From Micromonospora narathiwatensis (GTDB taxonomy: Bacteria; Actinomycetota; Actinomycetes; Mycobacteriales; Micromonosporaceae), in contig NZ_LT594324.1 of the NCBI RefSeq assembly GCF_900089605.1, forward strand, positions 3,472,001 to 3,536,000: a DNA stretch of 64,000 nucleotides, in the 5' to 3' direction. Under the pieces are notes generated by a model that was not told the origin of the DNA, ran no database searches, and worked only from the letters and a program-made list of their open reading frames with translations. Shown here piece by piece: positions 53,599-61,562 of the stretch. The position numbers and the translations under genes were made by a program. Every line of letters begins with the position of its first letter. Position 1 is the stretch's first letter.

Positions 53599-53624
53599 GC
53601 CGTACCCGGCAGGGGGCGCGCTCC

Positions 53625-53651
53625 CGGGCGCGGGGACGCCCCCCGCGCCCG
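53625..53651. terminator. bidirectional terminator between NlpC/P60 and TerC genes
   Basis: An 11-bp perfect stem (53625-53635 with 53641-53651) and 5-nt loop in the convergent gap, reaching close to the TerC stop codon. Confidence 0.85.
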
Positions 53652-53656
53652 CCCGG

Positions 53657-54661
53657 TCAGCGCCGGGCTCGGGCCAGCTCGCGGCGCCGGTCCCGGGCCG
53701 ACTTGAACAGGCTCGCCGCGGTGGCGATCGACAGCGTGCCGAGGATGACGGCCAGCGAGAGCCAGATCGGGATGTGCGGCGCCCAGGCCACCGGCTTACC
53801 GTCGTTGACGAACGGCAGGTTGTTCTCGGCCAGGGCCTCCAACATCAGCTTCACGCCGATGAAGCCGAGCACCACGGAGAGTCCGTAGCTGAGGTAGATC
53901 AGCCGGTCCAGCAGCCCGCCGAGCAGGAAGTAGAGCTGCCGGAGCCCCATCAGCGCGAACACGTTCGCGGTGAAGACCAGGTACGCCTCCTGGGTGATGC
54001 CGAAGATCGCCGGAATCGAGTCGAGGGCGAAGATCAGGTCGGTGGTGCCGATGGCGATCATCACGATCAGCATCGGGGTGAACAGCCGCCGCCCGTTCTC
54101 GCGGGTGGTCAGCCGCGCGCCGTCGAAGTTCCGGGACAGCGGCAGCGCCTTGCGGCTCCACCGGATCAGCACGTTCTCGCTGAACTCGTCGTCGACCGGC
54201 TCGCCCTGCCGGGCCAGGTTGATCGCGGTGTAGATCAGGAACCCGCCGAAGAGGTAGAAGACCCAGGAGAACTGGGCGAGCAGGGCGGCGCCGGCGGCGA
54301 TGAAGCCACCCCGCATGACCAACGCGAGCAGGATGCCGATGAGCAGCACCTTCTGCTGGTACGGCCGGGGCACCGCGAAGCGGCCCATGATGATCACGAA
54401 GACGAAGAGGTTGTCCACCGACAGGCTGTACTCGGTGAGCCAGCCGGTGTAGAACTGGCCGGCGATGCTGGGCCCGGCGGTGAGCCAGAGCCCGCCGCCG
54501 AAGAGCAGGGCCAGCCCGACGTAGAAGGTGACCCAGAGGCTCGACTCACGGACGCTGGGCTCGTGCGGACGCCGACCGATGATGAAGAGGTCGGCGAGCA
54601 GGACTGCGGTCAACGCGACGAGGGTCCCCGCCCACACCCATGCGGACACGTTCAATTCCAT
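53657..54661 (-). CDS. TerC-family integral membrane protein (Mn2+ exporter-like)
   Basis: A 334-residue polytopic protein with about nine membrane segments. TerC signatures: TEYSLSVDNLFVFVIIMG and GTTDLIFALDSIPAIFGIT, each with membrane-embedded acidic residues expected to bind metal. Homologues (Alx, MeeF/YkoY) export manganese. Here a yybP-ykoY riboswitch precedes the gene, which supports that role. ATG at 54659-54661 directly abuts GGAGG. A TTG 6 nt or GTG 12 nt downstream would have better spacing, so the true start may be residue 3 or 5. Confidence 0.92.
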   Translation of the reverse strand: MELNVSAWVWAGTLVALTAVLLADLFIIGRRPHEPSVRESSLWVTFYVGLALLFGGGLWLTAGPSIAGQFYTGWLTEYSLSVDNLFVFVIIMGRFAVPRPYQQKVLLIGILLALVMRGGFIAAGAALLAQFSWVFYLFGGFLIYTAINLARQGEPVDDEFSENVLIRWSRKALPLSRNFDGARLTTRENGRRLFTPMLIVMIAIGTTDLIFALDSIPAIFGITQEAYLVFTANVFALMGLRQLYFLLGGLLDRLIYLSYGLSVVLGFIGVKLMLEALAENNLPFVNDGKPVAWAPHIPIWLSLAVILGTLSIATAASLFKSARDRRRELARARR

Positions 54662-55047
54662 CCTCCGGCAGACACGCAGCGTCGGGCACACCGTACGCCG
54701 AGTGAGGGGCCGGGGTGCGTCTACGCTGACTCTGGTGACTGTCGGAGGTCTCTTCCGCCAACGACCCGGGCTGGGCCGCTGACCGACGGAGCCGGGTCGT
54801 AACACCGGGGGTCGGCGCTCTTCCGTGCTGACGACTCCGTCGCGGGGGAATACTCCCCTCCGGGCGCCATTCTTCACCATCGAACCCGCGCCGCGCATCT
54901 CCGGGGGCCAGGATTGCTGAGGGAATCACGTTCCGGTGTGCCGTGGAGCGCGCCGCGCAGTGCGTCCTAGGAGGCTAGGTGCTGTTCGGGGACCGGGCCG
55001 ACCCCCGGGGCGTACGGACCGGGGGCCGGCGTGGGAGGCTTTCGCGC
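54662..55047. other. 386-nt region between terC and the monooxygenase-like gene
   Basis: Holds the terC leader with its riboswitch, and right of about 54870 the terC promoter region and the upstream region of the divergent gene at 55048. No protein-coding frame is supported: the open frame through the riboswitch on the minus strand is a by-product of GC bias. Confidence 0.7.
54743..54862 (-). promoter_or_regulatory. yybP-ykoY (Mn2+-sensing) riboswitch upstream of terC
   Basis: In the minus-strand leader of terC the conserved pieces of this class appear in order: GGGGAGTA just after the 5' P1 strand CGGAGG (54857-54862), GTCGTCAGCACG, CCGGTGTTACGACCCGG-type central helices, and GAGACCTCCG, whose CCTCCG (54743-54748) closes P1. 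The element is about 120 nt long and ends 81 nt before the terC ATG. The stretch between has CAGCGT/ACGCTG and CCCCTC segments that could hide the GGAGG site. Binding of Mn2+ would be expected to turn terC on. Confidence 0.85.
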
Positions 55048-55341
55048 ATGGTTCTTGAGGTCGCGCTGATCGACGTGACGCCCGGACATGAGGACGCCTT
55101 CGCCGCCGCGTACGCGCAGGCGTACCCGATCCTCAGCGGCACCGACGGCTGCCGCTCGGTGCGGATGACCCGGGGCGTGGAGTCACCGTCCCGGTTCGTG
55201 CTGCTGGTCGAGTGGGACTCGGTCGAGGCGCACGACGTCAACTTCCGGCAGAGCGAGCGGTTCCAGCAGTGGCGGGGGCTGATCGGCCCGCACTTCGCCA
55301 ACCCGCCGCTGGTCGAGCACTTCGTCGACGTGCCGGCCTGA
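55048..55341 (+). CDS. antibiotic biosynthesis monooxygenase (ABM)-fold protein
   Basis: A 97-residue dimeric alpha/beta barrel protein: VLEVALIDVTPGHEDAFAAAYAQAYPILSGTDGCRSVRMTRG, SRFVLLVEWDSVEAHDVNFRQSERFQQWRGLIGPHF. Members include quinol monooxygenases and heme-degrading enzymes, and many are stress-related proteins of unknown reaction. No heme ligand can be pointed out. ATG at 55048 with GGGAGG 9 nt upstream. Confidence 0.82.
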   Translation: MVLEVALIDVTPGHEDAFAAAYAQAYPILSGTDGCRSVRMTRGVESPSRFVLLVEWDSVEAHDVNFRQSERFQQWRGLIGPHFANPPLVEHFVDVPA

Positions 55342-55342
55342 G

Positions 55343-55365
55343 CTGTCGTACCTCTCGCATAGCCT
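55343..55365 (+). promoter_or_regulatory. promoter of damage-type layout upstream of the SDR gene
   Basis: CTGTCGTAC, 8 bp, TAGCCT, beginning 1 nt after the stop of the ABM gene. The nonamer is identical to that of the uvrB promoter. Transcription would start near 55372, giving a leader of about 105 nt. Confidence 0.5.
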
Positions 55366-55378
55366 GCGCGCGACGCGC

Positions 55379-55425
55379 CGGCCACCGGTCCCGACGGCAA
55401 TCGGGGGCGCCGGGCCCGGTGGCCG
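55379..55425 (+). other. stem-loop between the ABM and SDR genes
   Basis: A 10-bp perfect inverted repeat, CGGCCACCGG (55379-55388) with its complement (55416-55425), and a 27-nt loop. It may end the ABM transcript or be part of the SDR leader; no T-run follows. Confidence 0.55.
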
Positions 55426-55476
55426 CGCGACGATATTCCGTTGCGTGCCCGGCCCACAGGCGATTGGCTGCGGTGC

Positions 55477-56235
55477 ATGGATCGGGTGGCCCTGGTGACC
55501 GGCGTCAGCCGGCGGATCGGCATCGGCGCGGCGGTGGCCCGCGCCCTCGCGGCGGACGGGTGGCGGCTGCTGCTGACCGGCCTGCCCGGTTACGACGACG
55601 CCCAGCCGTACGGCGGCGACCCGGACGGGGTGCCGGCGCTGCTGGCCGAACTCGGCGGCGACGTGCCCTACCTGCCGGTCGACCTGCTGGACCCGTCCGC
55701 TCCGGCCGAACTGGTCGCCGAGACGGTACGCCGGCACGGGCGCCTGGACGCGGTGGTGGCGGTGCACGCCTACTCCACCTCGACCCCGCTGGGCGGGCTC
55801 GACGCCGCCGAGATCGACCGGCACCTGCTGGTCAACGTCCGGGCGACGCTGCTGCTCGCGGAGGCGTTCTCGGCCGCCTACGTAGGCGGGGACGGTGGCC
55901 GGCTGGTGCTCTTCTCCAGCGGCCAGCGGCTCGGCCCGATGCCGGACGAGCTGGCGTACGCGGCCAGCAAGGCCGCCGTGGAGAACCTCGTGGTCCAGCT
56001 CTCCCCACTGCTGATGGCCAAGGGCATCACGGTCAACTGCGTCAACCCCGGGCCGACCGACACCGGCTACGCCGACCCGGAGCGGCTGGCCGGGGTGGCC
56101 CGCCGCTTCCCCGGCGGCCACTGGGGCACGCCGGAGGACGCCGCCCGGCTGGTCCGTTTCCTCTGCTCGCCCGACGCCGGCTGGATCACCGGTCAGGTCA
56201 TCGACTCCGAGGGCGGCTTCCAGCGGCACGGCTGA
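55477..56235 (+). CDS. short-chain dehydrogenase/reductase
   Basis: A 252-residue classical-type SDR. The cofactor motif is TGVSRRIGIGAAVARAL; the active site has Ser in LFSSGQRLGPMPDELAYAASKAAVENL with Tyr-x3-Lys (YAASK); the C-terminus ends GQVIDSEGGFQRHG as in 3-oxoacyl-ACP reductase-like members. The GIG spacing is slightly changed (SRRIGIG). The ATG at 55477 has no good Shine-Dalgarno site. Substrate unknown. Confidence 0.87.
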   Translation: MDRVALVTGVSRRIGIGAAVARALAADGWRLLLTGLPGYDDAQPYGGDPDGVPALLAELGGDVPYLPVDLLDPSAPAELVAETVRRHGRLDAVVAVHAYSTSTPLGGLDAAEIDRHLLVNVRATLLLAEAFSAAYVGGDGGRLVLFSSGQRLGPMPDELAYAASKAAVENLVVQLSPLLMAKGITVNCVNPGPTDTGYADPERLAGVARRFPGGHWGTPEDAARLVRFLCSPDAGWITGQVIDSEGGFQRHG

Positions 56236-56285
56236 CCGCCCTCGGCGAGAGCGGAGGACGGCTACCCGCGGCACGGCTGACCGCC
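56223..56285 (+). repeat. 45-bp-offset duplication across the SDR stop codon
   Basis: GCGGCACGGCTGACCGCC occurs at 56223-56240, spanning the last SDR codons and stop, and again at 56268-56285 in the intergenic gap. GCGAGAGC follows both copies. This looks like a small tandem duplication. Confidence 0.85.
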
Positions 56286-56310
56286 CGCCGCGAGAGCCGC
56301 GCCCGGTCGC

Positions 56311-57249
56311 TCAGTGCGGCTCGGAAACCGCAGCGTCGCGCGGCTCGGGGAGCGGAGGGTCACGCGGCTCGCGCGGGCGGGGCACGAGTGCCGACCCGAG
56401 CCGGCGCGCCAGCAGCTCCGCCGTCTCCTCCGCCGGCAGCGCCGCCGCCAGCAGCCACTCGACCAGCCGCTCGTACCGGGCGACGTCGGCCTCGGCGACC
56501 AGCCGCAGGTCGGTGGTGAGGGTCTCCACCAGCACCGTCCGGGGATCGGCCGGATCCGGGTACGCGTAGTAGGAGAAGGCGGTCAGCGGGTGGACACCCC
56601 CGTGCGGGACGGCGTCCCGCGACAGCAGCCGGATCGTGACGTGCGGCCGGTCGGCCAGGGCGACCAGGTGCCGCAACTGGTCCCGCCAGGCGTCGGCCGG
56701 CACACCGCCCGGCTCGCATACCCGCTCGTCGAGCAGGGCGATGTAGTGGGGCGGGTCAGACCGGCGCAGTGCCTCCTGACGCACCGCGCGGCCCCGTACG
56801 TCGGCCTCCACGTCCACGTCATCGTGCAGCAGCGCCCCGGCGGCGACCCGCAGCCGGGCGTACGCCGGGGTCTGGAGCAGCCCGGGCACGACCGCGGGTT
56901 GGTATTCGACGATCCGGGCGGCGCCCGCCTCCAACTCCGCGTACGCCCGTTGCCGCTCCCCCATCTCGCCCAGCGCCCGGGACCAGCCCCGACCGGTGGC
57001 GGCGTCCCGGGCAATGACGATCAACTCGTCCCGCTGGCCGGGCGGCACCTCGTAGACGTCGAGCAGGTCGAGCACGTCGGCCAGGTCCGGCCGGCTCTGA
57101 CCCAGCTCGATGCGGGACAGCTTGGACGTGGACGCCCAGCCGAGCCGGCCACAGACCTGCTCCAGGGTGAGCGCCTGCCGGCGTCGCAGCCGGCGCAGCT
57201 CCGCGCCGAGCCGCGCTCGCCGGACGACAGGACTTGTTGACAACGGCAT
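56311..57249 (-). CDS. XRE-family regulator with DUF5753 domain
   Basis: A 312-residue protein of the large actinomycete XRE-DUF5753 group. The N-terminal HTH is LGAELRRLRRRQALTLEQVCGRLGWASTSKLSRIELGQSRPDLADVLDLLDVY. The C-terminal part (EYQPAVVPGLLQTPAYAR ... RDQLRHLVALADRPHVTIRLL) is the ligand or partner domain. Such regulators usually sit beside a small DUF397 gene; I see none here. ATG at 57249 with GGGAGG 5 nt upstream. Confidence 0.88.
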   Translation of the reverse strand: MPLSTSPVVRRARLGAELRRLRRRQALTLEQVCGRLGWASTSKLSRIELGQSRPDLADVLDLLDVYEVPPGQRDELIVIARDAATGRGWSRALGEMGERQRAYAELEAGAARIVEYQPAVVPGLLQTPAYARLRVAAGALLHDDVDVEADVRGRAVRQEALRRSDPPHYIALLDERVCEPGGVPADAWRDQLRHLVALADRPHVTIRLLSRDAVPHGGVHPLTAFSYYAYPDPADPRTVLVETLTTDLRLVAEADVARYERLVEWLLAAALPAEETAELLARRLGSALVPRPREPRDPPLPEPRDAAVSEPH

Positions 57250-57268
57250 GCGAGCCTCCCATCGAGGG

Positions 57269-57298
57269 AGACTACGCATCAACAATCACGGACGGCAA
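57269..57298 (-). promoter_or_regulatory. promoter of the XRE regulator gene
   Basis: On the minus strand -35 TTGCCG (57293-57298), 18-bp spacer, -10 TAGTCT (57269-57274), giving a short leader with a normal ribosome-binding site. Confidence 0.55.
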
Positions 57299-57369
57299 TA
57301 CTTTGATTGCGCAGTGCGATCGATGCGGCGAGGTCATCACCTGTCTTCCCGGCACCCCTGGACCCCCCG

Positions 57370-59478
57370 TCACTTCACGCCGGCGACGTCCATCCCGCGC
57401 AGTTCCTTCTTGAGGTCGGCGATCTCGTCCCGGATCCGGGCCGCCAGCTCGAACTGCAGTTCCCGCGCGGCGGCGAGCATCTGCTCGTTGAGCTCCTGGA
57501 TGAGGTTGGCCAGGTCGGCCCGGGCCATCCCCTCCCGCGACGGCGTGGCGGCGCCACCCCGGCCGCGGCTGCGGGTCTCCTTGACCGGGGCCTTGCCGCG
57601 GGACAACTGGCGGGCGGCCCCGCCGACCCGGGTGTTCTCGGTGTCCTCCGCCTCGCGGTAGATGTCGTCCAGGATGTCGTGGATCTTCTTGCGCAGCGGC
57701 TCCGGGCTGATCCCGTGCGCCTCGTTGTGCGCGATCTGCTTGGCCCGACGCCGGTTGGTCTCGTCGATCGCGTCCGCCATCGACGGCGTGATCTTGTCGG
57801 CGTACATGTGGACCTGGCCGGAGACGTTACGCGCGGCCCGACCGATGGTCTGGATCAGCGACCGGCCGCTGCGCAGGAAACCCTCCTTGTCGGCGTCGAG
57901 GATGGCCACCAGGGAGACCTCGGGCAGGTCGAGACCCTCCCGCAGCAGGTTGATGCCGACCAGCACGTCATAGTCGCCCTTGCGCAGCTCGCGCAGCAGC
58001 TCCACCCGACGCAGCGTGTCGACCTCGGAGTGCAGGTAGCGCACCCGGATGCCGTTCTCCAGGAGGTAGTCCGACAGGTCCTCGGCCATCTTCTTCGTCA
58101 GGGTGGTGACCAGCACCCGCTCGTCCCGCTCGGTACGCAGCTTGATCTCGTGCATCAGGTCGTCGATCTGCCCCTTGGTGGGCTTCACGACGACCTCGGG
58201 GTCGACCAGGCCGGTGGGACGGATCACCTGCTCGACGAACTCGCCCTGGGCCTGTTCCAGCTCCCACGGGCCGGGGGTGGCGGAGAGGAAGACCATCTGG
58301 CCGACCCGCTCCAGGTATTCGTCGAAGCGCAGCGGCCGGTTGTCGGCCGCGCTGGGCAGCCGGAAGCCGTGGTCGATCAGCATTCGCTTGCGGGAGGCGT
58401 CGCCCTCGTACATGCCGCCGATCTGCGGGATCGTCACGTGCGACTCGTCGACCACGGTGAGGAAGTCGTCGGGGAAGTAGTCGAGCAGGCAGTGCGGCGG
58501 GCTGCCGGGCAGCCGGCCGTCGATGTGCATGGAGTAGTTCTCGATGCCGGAGCAGAAACCGACCTGCCGCATCATCTCGATGTCGTACGTGGTGCGCATC
58601 CGCAGCCGCTGCGCCTCCAGCAGCTTGCCCTGCCGCTCCAGCTCGGCCAGCCGCTCGCCCAGCTCGGTCTCGATGTCGCGGATCGCCCGCTCCATCCGCT
58701 CCGGGCCGGCCGCGTAGTGCGTGGCCGGGAAGATCATCAACTGGTCGACCTCGCGGACCACGTCGCCGGTGAGCGGGTTGAGGTAGTAGAGCTTCTCGAT
58801 CTCGTCACCGAAGAGCTCGATCCGGACGGCCAGCTCCTCGTACGCCGGGATGACCTCCAGCGTGTCGCCCCGGACCCGGAAGGTGCCCCGCTGGAACGCC
58901 ATGTCGTTACGGGTGTACTGGATGTCGACCAGCCGGCGCAGCAGCTGGTCACGGTCGAGCTCCTGGCCGACCGCGACCCGGACCGCGCGGTCCAGGTATT
59001 CCTCCGGGGTGCCCAGGCCGTAGATCGCCGAGACGGTCGCCACCACGATGACGTCGCGCCGGGTGAGCAGCGACATGGTCGCCGAGTGCCGCAGCCGCTC
59101 GACCTCCTCGTTGATCGAGGAATCCTTCTCGATGTAGGTGTCGGTCTGCGGAATGTACGCCTCGGGCTGGTAGTAGTCGTAGTACGAGACGAAATACTCC
59201 ACCGCGTTGCGCGGGAGCAGCTCGCCGAACTCCTTGGCGAGCTGGGCGGCGAGGGTCTTGTTGGGCGCGAGCACCAGGGTCGGCCGCTGCAACCGCTCGA
59301 CCAGCCACGCCGTGGTGGCGCTCTTGCCGGTGCCGGTCGCGCCGAGCAGCACCGTGTTACGGTCGCCACGCCGCACGCGACGCTCCAGCTCGTCGATGGC
59401 TGCCGGCTGGTCACCGGCCGGCTGGAACTCGCTGACGACCTGGAAGCGGCCTTCGAGCCGGGGAATGTCGAGCGCCAT
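57370..59478 (-). CDS. uvrB: excinuclease ABC subunit B
   Basis: A 702-residue damage-verifying helicase-like subunit that hands DNA to UvrC. Walker [14 protein letters not shown] near residue 45, the beta-hairpin [25 protein letters not shown]-like VVDESHVT, motif [11 protein letters not shown], and the C-terminal UVR motif ([36 protein letters not shown]). Full length. ATG at 59476-59478 with a TACCGT box 7 nt upstream. Confidence 0.97.
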   Translation of the reverse strand: MALDIPRLEGRFQVVSEFQPAGDQPAAIDELERRVRRGDRNTVLLGATGTGKSATTAWLVERLQRPTLVLAPNKTLAAQLAKEFGELLPRNAVEYFVSYYDYYQPEAYIPQTDTYIEKDSSINEEVERLRHSATMSLLTRRDVIVVATVSAIYGLGTPEEYLDRAVRVAVGQELDRDQLLRRLVDIQYTRNDMAFQRGTFRVRGDTLEVIPAYEELAVRIELFGDEIEKLYYLNPLTGDVVREVDQLMIFPATHYAAGPERMERAIRDIETELGERLAELERQGKLLEAQRLRMRTTYDIEMMRQVGFCSGIENYSMHIDGRLPGSPPHCLLDYFPDDFLTVVDESHVTIPQIGGMYEGDASRKRMLIDHGFRLPSAADNRPLRFDEYLERVGQMVFLSATPGPWELEQAQGEFVEQVIRPTGLVDPEVVVKPTKGQIDDLMHEIKLRTERDERVLVTTLTKKMAEDLSDYLLENGIRVRYLHSEVDTLRRVELLRELRKGDYDVLVGINLLREGLDLPEVSLVAILDADKEGFLRSGRSLIQTIGRAARNVSGQVHMYADKITPSMADAIDETNRRRAKQIAHNEAHGISPEPLRKKIHDILDDIYREAEDTENTRVGGAARQLSRGKAPVKETRSRGRGGAATPSREGMARADLANLIQELNEQMLAAARELQFELAARIRDEIADLKKELRGMDVAGVK

Positions 59479-59485
59479 GGCCTCA

Positions 59486-59508
59486 ACGGTACGCCCGGCG
59501 TACGACAG
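59486..59508 (-). promoter_or_regulatory. uvrB promoter of PafBC/RecA-NDp-like layout, leaderless
   Basis: On the minus strand CTGTCGTAC, 8 bp, TACCGT, then 7 nt to the ATG. The TGTCGTAC octamer is shared with the uvrA and SDR promoters. No Shine-Dalgarno sequence. Confidence 0.65.
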
Positions 59509-59682
59509 TTCCGGCGGACCGCCGCAAGTCCGAGACCTGCTTCGATATTCCCATTGTGTGCCCCAACTCACCCGGCTACGCTCCTACCGTAGGCCGCTCG
59601 CGGCGGCCGACCGGGCCGGTGGCCGCCCTTCCAGGGCCGGCCGCCCCCGGCACGGACGGTCGCAGCACCCGGGACGACCGGC

Positions 59683-61542
59683 GTGCGCACCGCGTGGTCG
59701 CGCTGGAGGCGCAGACCGGCCGCCGCGAGCGCCCTGCTCGTCACCCAATCCCCGCAGCCGCGTTCTCCACTTGTGGAGACCTCTCGCGGACGGTGGTTCC
59801 GACGCGTCCAGCCACCGAAGTACGGAGGCCCGGCCGTCACAAGGCCTGAGAGTGCGGCCGCGCCGCCCGGGAGCCCCACCGCCGCAGAGCCGGAGAACCC
59901 CACCACGTCACCCGAGGACCCCGCCGCCGCGCCACCGGCCCCTTCGGCCGGTGCCGTGCCACGCGAACCCGGTCGCGGCCACCGGCGCTCCCGCCCCACC
60001 ACCGGGGCTCCGGCCGGGACCACCCGGGGCCGGCGGCGGGCCGACCGGGACGCCGACGGACCACCGGACGGGACCCGTACCGAAGCGGCACCGCCGGACG
60101 ACCACGACCCGGATGACGGCGACGTCGCACCGCGGCGGCCGACCCGGCGGCGCGCCACCCTCGTCGCGCTCGGGGTGACCGCCGTCGTCTCGGCGGCGGC
60201 CCTGGTCGCCGGGCTGCCGGACTGGTCACCCCCACCGACCGACCCGGCCCGGACGCTCACCGCGGCGGAGGCCGACCGGCTGGCGGCGATGCGGGTCACC
60301 AACCAGCGGGACGTCCGCGCCGGGGTGCGGGTCACCATCGGTACGGGCCGAGCCGCCGCCGAGCTGGTGGGTTGGGTCGACTGGGCCCGGCCGCTGGTCT
60401 ACCTCAGCGTGCGCGGGCCGGACGTGGGCACCGAGCAGGGCCTGGTCCAGGCCACCCGGTCGGCGATGGTGGTCCGGCCCGACCCGGCCGCGGCGTCCGC
60501 CCCGCCGCCGCTGGTGCCCCCGGCCGACCGCTGGCGGTTGCGGGAGCCGCCCGCCGGGCGCGGCGTGGCCGCCGTACGCGACCTGCTCCTCGGACTGACC
60601 GCGGAGCGGACCGACGCCGTGCCCGCGACGGCCCGCTGGGTGGGCCGGGACACCGTGGACGGCAGTCCGGTCGACATCGTGGAGACACCCCTGCCCGCGC
60701 CCCCGTCCGATCCCGCCGCGGACGCCGAGGCCACCGCCGGCCCCGACTCGGGCACCCCGGACACCGACGACCCGACCGACGGCGCCGCGCCGGGCCGGCC
60801 GCCCCGCCTCTGGCTCGACCAGGACGCCCGGCTGCACCGGCTGCGGGGGTGGCTGCCGGACGGTGTCCCGGTCACCGTCGAGCTGGCCCGCACCGACCGG
60901 CCCGTGCTCCGCCCGGTGGACGCGCTCGGCGGTCCACCCGGCCTGCCCCGCGCACTCGCCGACGCCGAGGCGGACCGGCTCGCCCAACTGTCCACCCGGC
61001 TACGGGCCGCCGGGGGTGCCACGCTGACCCTGACCGCCCCGGCCGGCCCCGCCGCCAACCTGCGGGCCGCCGGCTGGGTGAGCTGGGCGGCGGCCTCGGC
61101 GTACCTGGCCGTGGGTGAGGCCGACACCCCCGGGCGCCGGACCCTGCTGCGGTGCCGCCCGGGGCGGGTGGCCCGGGTGGAGGTGCCGGCGGACGGCACG
61201 CCGGCCGAGGTCCCCGCCGCACCGCCGCTACCGCCACCGGCCGGGCTGGCCTGGCCGGCCGCCCGGCCGCCCGGCGACGACGCCCTGGACCGGCTGCTGG
61301 AGACGGCGCTGCGCGCCGGTGGGACCGCGGTGCCGGCCGGATCGGCGGTACGGCTGCGCGACGACCGGGTGGCCGGCCGCGTCGTGGACGTCGTCGAGGT
61401 CCCGGACGGACGGACGGCCCTGCGCTACTGGATCGACCGGGGCGGCCTGCTACGCCGGCTGGAGCTGCGGACCGGACGGAAGGTCTGGGCGCAGCTCGAC
61501 CTCACCCCGGGCCGGGTGCCGGCGCTGCCCACCGCCGCCTGA
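59683..61542 (+). CDS. membrane-anchored protein with duplicated extracytoplasmic domain, unknown function
   Basis: Up to 619 residues; I do not recognise an assigned family. Layout: a disordered Pro/Ala/Arg-rich N-terminal region of about 155 residues, one transmembrane segment (about 157-177), then two homologous modules (about 196-405 and 428-610). Both modules begin EADRLA, contain GWV-W-------YL-V (GWVDWARPLVYLSV; GWVSWAAASAYLAV) and close with W-D---L-RL (LWLDQDARLHRL; YWIDRGGLLRRL). The closing pattern recalls LppX/LprG-like lipid carriers, a weak hint. Start uncertain: GTG at 59683 or GTG at 59773, neither with a good ribosome site. Faces coaE. Confidence 0.7.
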   Translation: MRTAWSRWRRRPAAASALLVTQSPQPRSPLVETSRGRWFRRVQPPKYGGPAVTRPESAAAPPGSPTAAEPENPTTSPEDPAAAPPAPSAGAVPREPGRGHRRSRPTTGAPAGTTRGRRRADRDADGPPDGTRTEAAPPDDHDPDDGDVAPRRPTRRRATLVALGVTAVVSAAALVAGLPDWSPPPTDPARTLTAAEADRLAAMRVTNQRDVRAGVRVTIGTGRAAAELVGWVDWARPLVYLSVRGPDVGTEQGLVQATRSAMVVRPDPAAASAPPPLVPPADRWRLREPPAGRGVAAVRDLLLGLTAERTDAVPATARWVGRDTVDGSPVDIVETPLPAPPSDPAADAEATAGPDSGTPDTDDPTDGAAPGRPPRLWLDQDARLHRLRGWLPDGVPVTVELARTDRPVLRPVDALGGPPGLPRALADAEADRLAQLSTRLRAAGGATLTLTAPAGPAANLRAAGWVSWAAASAYLAVGEADTPGRRTLLRCRPGRVARVEVPADGTPAEVPAAPPLPPPAGLAWPAARPPGDDALDRLLETALRAGGTAVPAGSAVRLRDDRVAGRVVDVVEVPDGRTALRYWIDRGGLLRRLELRTGRKVWAQLDLTPGRVPALPTAA

Positions 61543-61562
61543 CCGGGCAACGGGCCCGGTCA
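61540..61562. terminator. hairpin made of two facing stop codons
   Basis: TGACCGGGC (61540-61548) and GCCCGGTCA (61554-61562), 5-nt loop. The left TGA ends the duplicated-domain gene and the right TCA ends coaE on the other strand. Confidence 0.75.

Noticed and set aside
54662..54898. N-terminal extension of TerC by about 79 residues
   Set aside because: The extension is Arg/Pro-rich, precedes the first membrane segment without similarity, and overlaps the riboswitch helices.
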